From Polytrichum commune (lineage: Eukaryota; Streptophyta; Polytrichopsida; Polytrichales; Polytrichaceae): a stretch of DNA of 64,000 nt. Positions 56,740-64,000 of the stretch are shown piece by piece. The stretch covers positions 37,001,501 through 37,065,500 of the forward strand of contig OX485805.1 of assembly GCA_950295325.1 (NCBI GenBank). Direction: 5' to 3'. The stretch's first letter is position 1. Every line of letters starts with the position of its first letter. The translations under genes were made by a program, and so were the position numbers. The notes beneath the pieces were generated by a model. It was not told where the DNA came from. It did no database searches and worked only from the letters and a program-made list of their open reading frames with translations.

Positions 56740-59700
56740 ACTCAAACGGTGGCCAAAAGTGAGGACCCAAAAAAGAAATAAAATGATATTCCCAAAATTA
56801 GGGTTCCTCGTGACTAAGCCACGACCATAATGGCCATTTAAGTTCCACCTGGCACAAGTGGTTGAACACGTGGCATGCATACATACATATGTATCCCACT
56901 TTCCCACTTTACGGTTGTGGGTTGCTGCATAACTTAGAATTGGCCCATGGTATCCGATTCTCCCCTTAAAGGCCCATTCATTTTCGTGTTTCCCACAAAT
57001 GTCCCCAAGGAACTCCGTCGAGCCTCAATCATTCCGAGAGTATATAGACATTGCACGAAAAATAATCATATAATGTGCCTATCCAACTAGTGTGGATACT
57101 AGGAATCATAAACCCGTATCGGTGACACAAAATGACAACATGTCCATGCTTTTAAAGAAATATACGTTTTAAGTGAAGTGGATATATGCCGCTTGATGTT
57201 GTTGAGATGAAGTTATTATCTTAATGATGCCCGCCTATTTGATTGAATATGCCGTAAAAGGATTGCAATGCATCCATACTCCATAAGGAATCTCAAGTGA
57301 CACCAAGGATATTCTCGTGATGCGAGATCTACTTACTAAGATATCTCACCTTCACAATACATTCAAATTGTGTGGACTCTTTCCTTGGAGCATCTCTACT
57401 CATGGGATGGGGCTAGAACTTGTGCCATTCGGGTGGGCCCCAGTCAGCCGAGTCATGACCCTATCATGGGAGGGAAGGGGTCTCAAGGCCGGGGCCCACA
57501 ATCCAACACCCTGGGCAGCCCCATCAATTTTTAATTTTTGATCCAGACTGACAATTGTTGGATGTATAAAAAATCGCTCTTACATTCTTGAAGGCCACTC
57601 GTCCACAAATCCCATATTTGGTGTTCTTCACCTTGAAGACCCACATTCAATTACATGTTCACTTCGCCTTAGTAAACAAGCAATTGACTAGGATTTCATT
57701 CTTGAAATGAAACCGAAAGCATGTGTATGAATGTCAATAAAGGAATTGTAATGAACTTGGAAGTAAAACATATTACAAAATACTCATTAGCATTGAGGTT
57801 ATAATGAAAGGGTCATTTTGTCGTTCTAAAATGAAAATTATATTATCGTGCTATTTTTAGTTAATTTAGTTTATAATAGTTCAGTTTATGACTTCTACTT
57901 TCACAAGTATTCATTCATATTTGAACTAATTAAGCATGGTTGATATAATTAGGTTTAAATACCTTGGTGAGCATAGTTTTTAATTTTATTATAGTTAATT
58001 AGGTTTGATACATCTAATTACAGTTATTATGACTTGACATTGTTTCTCCACTATCACCTCTTCTATTGGGCCTATAGTACCCAACACATGGTCAGTGAAG
58101 ATAGGTACCAATCTCTCAAGGCACGAGGTATTGGGGTTCAAAGACATTGGGTTCCAATTACAGCATATGGAGGTTTTCTCTCCTCACAACAAGTTATCCA
58201 CGATTGCAACACTCCCAATCTCTTAGATGGGTTTCCATGCTCCACTAAACCAAGATGCCCATCCAACTTATAGGTTCAGAAAAGCAATGCGCCATAATCT
58301 AGCAGCACCCATGGCTCATGGACAGTTCTTATGTGGTCTAAATAATTGCCATTCTATATCCAAGATTTGAAATGTTAATCAACATTGCCTCCAAGGAGGA
58401 CCATGTCACAACTGGTGACGTACCACTTTGCACATGCCTTGACTTCACAAAAAAAACCATCTCAGTTGTTGGGAAGGAATGGGAAAATAATGTATTGCAT
58501 ACATCTTTCTTATGTGTTTAGAATTTTGTGCAAGGTGAATTACAACCGTGACAAGTTCATTCACGCTCCAACGTACTCCTATAATTAGGTCATGCAGCTA
58601 CTTGAACTTGCATGTGTGATTAAAGTGTGAACAATATTCAAAGTATTGTGTTCAATTGCATGTTTGAGAATTTCAGTAAGTGACATGTATTGGTGTGGAT
58701 TGCCATGATATAAATAAGCAATGTATTGATAGTTTCTGAAAGCATCCATGATAATAGGCTCCCTCCACTCTCGAATATCAAAATGCAATTACTTTATAAT
58801 TAAAAATTTGAGATCACAAGTACCAATTTTAGAATTTAAACCGTACAATTATGAATATTTATCAAATTTGGTAGATATTACTTCTCATGTGTTACCAATG
58901 CGGCTCATCGCTCATGTCTTAGCTTCCCTTGTCGATTCCACACATTGAGACTTCCAAAGATATGTTGTGGTACATAGTCTACGTTGGTCTTGAATTCAAT
59001 ATGCACACCTCTATTCCGTGCAATTGTTATGGTTGTTTCAATCTTTCCACCATATTTGACCAATGTAGAAACATGTACTCCATATTCCACCCATGGGTAC
59101 ACATACCCACAACTATAATTTAGTACGTTAGTACCATGGATTTTTGTCAAGGCACTAGTCATTGAGGTGGAAGGACTTCATTTCACCTCTACAAACAATA
59201 TTGGAACCCCCTTTAACAATATCTTACAAATGATTTACAAACAAAGTTTCCTCCGTGGATGCCACATTGTTGGAAAGATGACGACATATGGTCGCAAACA
59301 AGCAAAATCTATCTTCCTCGTTCCGCCTCCCGATGTTCCTCCCCTCTTTCCCTATAGTTAACTCCTCCTCTCTCTTGCTTCGTTCATACCTTATGTGCTT
59401 TTTGGGTCTTCCCTTGCCCTCATGTACATTGTGTTTGAGGAAACTCTAGTAAGTTTTAAAACCATGATCATGTGTTTCAGGGAAAATATTAGAGGCATTC
59501 AATAAACAACGAAATCATCATGTGCAAATAATTCATGAAAACAAAAGACAAGTAACTAGTACACTAATTATCCCAATTAGTGCGTGTGGTACTTATTTCC
59601 AAAACATGAGCTATTTTGCTAAGCCTCAAAATTAGAAGGTCCGAACTTTTTATCGAGTGATCCTAAATTCATGAACACATGCTCATTTACCTTGTTTTTT

Positions 59701-61744
59701 CAAGAAATTTTATGCATGCTCTAAGTTGTTTGTAGAGTGATAATTTTTTTTTATATATGAAGTGGATAGTGCCAAGATGAATAGTGCCAAGATGAATAGT
59801 GCCAATACTTTCAGTGAATTACGCTACTGTGAATACTATTTTCAATGAATAGTATCAGATGAATAATGCTTTCTACATCTTTTGGTGTCACTAATTTCAT
59901 AGTGTGAAGAACTCTGATATCACCTTTATTAATTTCCCATACACACTATTAACCTTCCCTCACTAATTGAGGTAATTAGTGTAGTCAAGACAATAATTAT
60001 TGAAGTTACATTCTTGATTGTCCAATGTATCTTTGATTTTTTTAATAGTCACAACTATCTAAAAATAGACACAACTATCATCATAACATTTAGTATTGGC
60101 CCTCACGCTACCTTCGCAGATGAGCATGGAATACCAAAATCAACATTTGATGCTTCTCTCAAACACAACACTTTAGACAAAACGTAGACTATATTTGTGT
60201 TGTTTAAGTGTTTACTTTCATTAAATAAGATGAATTTGACTTTGATAAAATGGCAAGGTGGACAAAGCGGAAGGGTAAGTAGATATAATCATAGGTTATA
60301 ATCTAATGATATATTCCAATCTAACAATATCCAATGGGCTATAGAATTGGTAGAAAGTACCCAAGGGTCAAAAAGGTTGGCGGACCTTGTTAAAAAGCCT
60401 TCCACGGTTTTATGCCTTCTCTTCTTTCCAATATGGTGGAGAGCATCACTCAAGAGGGTCCTTGAGCAAAACAAAACTACTTATCTAAGAGGACTTAGAA
60501 GATTGAGGGTGGCCCATGGATGAGTATTGTGGAGAATCTATACATCACAAACATCACATACGGTGGAAGAAATATCATCCATTGCAACTTTTCATTACGA
60601 CTTGTCCTTTGCAACTTCAACATATCCAACATCATGTATTTTTTAGGGCTTGAGGTGGGGGAACAAAAGCCAATGAGTATTGTATGTGACAACGGGTGTA
60701 TCAAAATCACTTTGATGAGCTTAACTGAATACTCTATTGCAATTTCACATGATTCGTAACGTTACTAAGCAATGTGATTTCATTTTGTGGGCCCTAGAAA
60801 TGTAACCATGGGATGGGAAACCCTACACATGTAGGTTCAAATTCAAAATGAACTCCCAACATCGCATGGTTATATGCCTAGGGCTCACAACTACTTAGTG
60901 GTGTTGTATTGTGCTTGAATACCATAATACATAATTACCTAGAAAGACCAATTTCAAGAATAACATCAATGTGAGCATTCCGACTCAACAAATGCACTCA
61001 ATTTGTACATGCGAGCCATGGGCTTTACCATGTAGGCCCCTTACTTGGCCACACAAATTAACTTGGCTAATGGGAATGGAGATATGGAAGCCGAGACTTG
61101 AAGAGGATGGGAAGGCAAGGGAGGGAGGTTTATGTAGGGTAACAATGTCCTACTAAGTGTTGGATTATAAAACAATCATAATTCTTGTTGCCCATGAAAT
61201 GTGGTGTTAAAACCACGTTTGGCTTAATCATAATTCATCTCCCCCAAACTTTGACCTTGAATTTCTCCTACGGTAACAAGTTAATACGATCAACCGTGTC
61301 TACCATGCTTAACACATTGTAGAAGTACATCGAATAAAGAGTTGAAGTTGTGGTTAGCATTTAATGTGTTTTCTCCATGAAAACAAAAACAAAACAAAAC
61401 AAACTCCAATCTCAACCATCCCTAGTATAAATAACCCTTACAAACAACTAGAACCAAGTGTGCTCGGCTTTTCCTTTTCTTTTAATGAGCAAACATTTCC
61501 TTGAGGTTTTTGCGACTTGGGACATGTCCAAATTTTCGAGCATCCCATAGGCTTGTGAAGCCTTTTGATGCAATCAAACACATCAATAATGATCATGCAT
61601 TGGTGGCTTCCCACCGCCAACACGGTCATGAGTTGCTAAAGAGTCCATGTATATTGTTGAGTCAAAAACACAAAGAGTCTCTTTCTCACACCGTATTTCA
61701 TGTTCACACTAGCTACGCTCTCATTTGTTGGGTCAACAAATACC
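56740..61744. other. Intergenic, no gene seen
   Basis: Five kb without an exon-like frame on either strand. A short tandem repeat (AAGATGAATAGTGCC, two perfect copies plus partial ones) lies at about 59763-59810. The rest is AT-rich spacer with random frames under 90 codons. Confidence 0.45.
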
Positions 61745-61860
61745 CTCGAGAGTTGGGTTTCGAAGCTCCTTTCCTTTTGAACACCTCGAGAGTCAAGTTG
61801 AGACCTCCTTTCCGTTTGAATGACTCGAGAGTTGAGTTTGTGACCTCCTTTCCATCGTCC
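61745..61860 (+). repeat. 39-bp tandem repeat, three copies
   Basis: CTCGAGAGTTGAGTTTG-GA-CTCCTTTCC-TTTGAA units start at 61745, 61785 and 61824. The period is a multiple of three, so the plus frame shows a repeating 13-residue pattern (SRV--RPPF-LND). The enclosing 143-codon frame has no ATG start and no domain, so I do not call a gene. Confidence 0.7.
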
Positions 61861-62591
61861 CAATACGAAGTGCATGCATTTGACAACTACGTTGATGACA
61901 TCCATGAGGTACAACACATGTACTCCGGATAGTCGTCCTTGCCTTCCAAGTAAGGTTGTTGTTACATGTGCAAACACAAATACAACAAAGTCGAATGAAT
62001 GTCCCATGGGTCCCACTCTTGTATACATTTTTTTTTTTTTGCATTGTGAAGCATTACTACCTATTGCCGGCCATGGGGGAGCACCCACCCGCCCTAGACT
62101 AAGTTAGGTCTCATGATTTCACGCATCGTCACTTTTGCTTATCCCACGAGTCCCGAGGTTCAACCCTTGTACATTCTTTGAATGCTATCTATCTTTCTTG
62201 TGAGCTTCGTATAAAAAGGCTCAATCTAACTTATAAGTCACCACCCTCACATCCATAATCGTCCATGGCCACACAACAACCAATGGGGAGGAATGTGAGC
62301 CATTTCAACCACTACTTAGGCGTCCCTACGTCATTGAATTGCTTCACGTCCTTCTTCCACTATCATTGATATATCTTCTTATTAATATGCTACTTTGATG
62401 AGTTGTCTAAAGTTTGATTTTGAATTGGTGATTTGTAAAACTGAACCGGTTCATTTGTAACTACATTGCTTATTCGATTTAATGTGATGTAAAATACATG
62501 ATAATAACAAAGTCTTGTAAGATGTCTCATGTAGCAACATGTGTTCTAATGTCACCTTCTCTAGTCACCACCTGTAGATTGCAAGGTGATT
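61861..62591. other. Intergenic, no gene seen
   Basis: Repeat-like spacer. A fragment with AACCGGTTCATTTGTAACTAC at about 62443-62463 is a short piece of the CCGGTT MITE family. Confidence 0.45.
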
Positions 62592-62810
62592 TAGTGTCCA
62601 AGGGGATTTGAGGGCATAATTGGTCAAAATCCTAGTGTTTCCAAGTCCAACCGGTTACATGTTGTGATCTTTCAATTTTTCTTCATTAATTTGAGGTATG
62701 TTCCACAAATTCCTCCAGAGTGGTCAATAAATTTTCAGAAGTCTTTAACTTCAACCGGTTATTCCTCAATCTCAACCACTTCATTTGTAACTAGCGGTCG
62801 GTTCTCCCTG
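62592..62810 (+). mobile_element. hAT-like MITE (family CCGGTT), diverged copy
   Basis: Collinear with 5217-5442: AGTGTCC-AGGGGATTTGAGGGCATAA, CCAACCGGTTACATGTTG, TTGAGGTATGTTC, AACTTCAACCGGTTATT, CGGTTCTCCCTG. No clear 8-bp duplication; the ends have diverged. Confidence 0.6.
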
Positions 62811-63594
62811 TTATTTGTGTGAGCCACACTAAATCAAATTTACAATATAGCTTCATGATCTCCCCATTCATTGTCACACAAGGAGGAAACCTTCAACCTA
62901 AAGTGGGAACAATATGAGGTAGATGGCTCTCAAATGCACCCCTCCCCCCCCCCCAGTCGACTAGCACACTTCTCCTAGCATACGAAACAACCAATTAGTA
63001 CAAGATGGTTAGCAAATCCAAATCGAGGCCATAGCCACTTGCCTCGTCATTCTTGGAGCTCATCTGAATGCACTATCAAAGTGAAGATTCTTGTGCTCAT
63101 TATATGGTCATATGTGTCCCTCCCCCTCCCCCCTCCCTCCCATTACGTTGATTATTGAACCTAGAATCGTTATTCACATTTTGAGCACACGATCTCATTT
63201 TTTTGAGCATGTGTCTTTTTGACATTCTTCTCGGAGCCACACCAGAACAAAGACTACTCAGAAGTAGGTGTCCGATTAAGATAAGCAACCAAATTAGGCA
63301 TGTCTACCTTTACTACATCATTTATTGTATTGTTTCGCGAAGTTTTTACCTTGGTTCTTGTTGCCAACTTCTAGGTCTGCCATTTCCTCCAAACCTTGAA
63401 ACTTTGTAAAGAAATTCGGAGACTTTGGAATTGCCTTGAAGAGGGAGCGACTAGGGAATAGCGAGCACGAATTGTTCACGATGTGCAAGACTTGTTTAAT
63501 TAGTTCAGTCTTATCGACATGCGGACCAAGCGATCGAGCAATTTGTTTTGTTTTGTGGACTTCGCAAAGGAAAAAAAATTGCAAATGCTGGGGG
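62811..63594. other. Intergenic, no gene seen
   Basis: C-rich runs at 62941-62955 and 63119-63139; no coding segment. Confidence 0.45.
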
Positions 63595-63599
63595 AAAAA
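63595..63599 (-). terminator. RNA polymerase III terminator of the tRNA-Pro gene
   Basis: On the minus strand TTTTT follows the tRNA 3' end after one base. A second run of eight T lies 16 bp farther on (63578-63571) as a backup. Confidence 0.8.
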
Positions 63600-63671
63600 G
63601 GGGCACTGCGAGAATCGAACTCGCGACCTCTCGCACCCAAAGCGAGAATCATACCACTAGACCAAGTGCCC
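63600..63671 (-). tRNA. trnP-UGG: tRNA-Pro (anticodon UGG)
   Basis: A 72-nt intron-less nuclear tRNA gene. The 5' GGGCACT pairs with the 3' AGTGCCC over seven bases, followed by discriminator C. The D-arm has the internal promoter A box (TGGTCTAGTGGTA). The anticodon arm TCTCGC-TTTGGGT-GCGAGA carries UGG at the loop centre. The T-arm GCGAG-TTCGATT-CTCGC contains the B box. CCA is not encoded, as usual for nuclear genes. All stems are intact, so it should be functional. Confidence 0.95.
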
Positions 63672-64000
63672 GATGCTCAAGACATGGTGGAAGGGGTATG
63701 ATTGGAGACCCTGACAAGATAAACTTCGTTGTTTGTGCGGAACTTGAACCTACAACGAGCCCTTAGTTGAATTAGGGTTTTAGAACGGTTTGCGAATTCA
63801 ATGCTCATGCTTGTTGGAAAAGGTGCAACTAACTTAAATGGTGGGTTGGCACAAGGGGTCCAATCACAATGCCTAAGAAACTACCGGGTCCAAGCCTTTG
63901 AAATAGACCTACGTTTGAACCCGAGATGGGAACGTGACCTTGAACTTTCACATTGGTTTCCCACACTAGGATAGGCTTTCGCTCGAGCGAGGACAAAGGA
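63672..64000. other. Intergenic, no gene seen
   Basis: The upstream flank of the tRNA gene to the window end, with no frame or repeat of note. Confidence 0.45.

Noticed and set aside
63436-63766. Open frames of 60-75 codons over the tRNA gene
   Set aside because: They read through the tRNA-Pro and its flanks and have no protein similarity.

Overview
This is nuclear DNA from a land plant, probably a gene-poor and repeat-rich part of a large genome. The evidence is a chloroplast-type glutamate-cysteine ligase gene split by 14 GT-AG introns, an acidic plant-type protein disulfide isomerase, a plant F-box protein, an intron-less eukaryotic tRNA-Pro, a Ty1/copia LTR retrotransposon, a LINE tail and several families of MITE-like elements. 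The species cannot be named from the sequence. The ligase lacks the second cysteine of the disulfide reported as specific to rosids, so a rosid is unlikely. A non-flowering plant is possible but not shown.

Layout. At 1-1545 is the first exon of a PDIL1-type gene on the minus strand; the rest of the gene runs off the left edge, and its first intron carries a tandem repeat of about 210-230 bp. From 1.5 to 15.4 kb there is only degenerate repeat-derived DNA. A single-exon F-box gene lies at 15.8-16.9 kb (minus). From 17 to 26 kb there is again only repeat DNA, with one MITE at 19.5 kb. The GSH1 gene occupies about 26.1-33.9 kb (plus): an inferred 5' leader exon with a short upstream ORF, a leader intron of about 2 kb filled with a degenerate repeat array, then 15 coding exons encoding 526 residues. 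From 34 to 45 kb lies a second repeat field with a tandemly amplified hAT-like element (36.6-37.8 kb) and a composite foldback element (39.6-40.0 kb).

At 45,422-49,214 is a copia element with two identical 248-bp LTRs and a perfect 5-bp target duplication. It keeps gag, protease and RNase H but has lost integrase and most of the reverse transcriptase. A decayed LINE 3' end follows (50.5-51.5 kb), then two related foldback MITEs (51.6 and 52.2 kb) and a PIF/Harbinger-like MITE with a TAA duplication (52.65-53.07 kb). The final 10 kb hold simple repeats, decayed repeats and a tRNA-Pro(UGG) gene with a T-run terminator (63.6 kb, minus).

The three protein genes are independent housekeeping or regulatory loci (ER protein folding, ubiquitin ligase substrate choice, glutathione synthesis) and form no operon or cluster. 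I found no previously undescribed multi-gene system. The items most worth a second look are the transposable elements: the deleted but recently inserted copia element, the hAT-like family that amplified in tandem inside one insertion, and the repeat-filled leader intron of GSH1.
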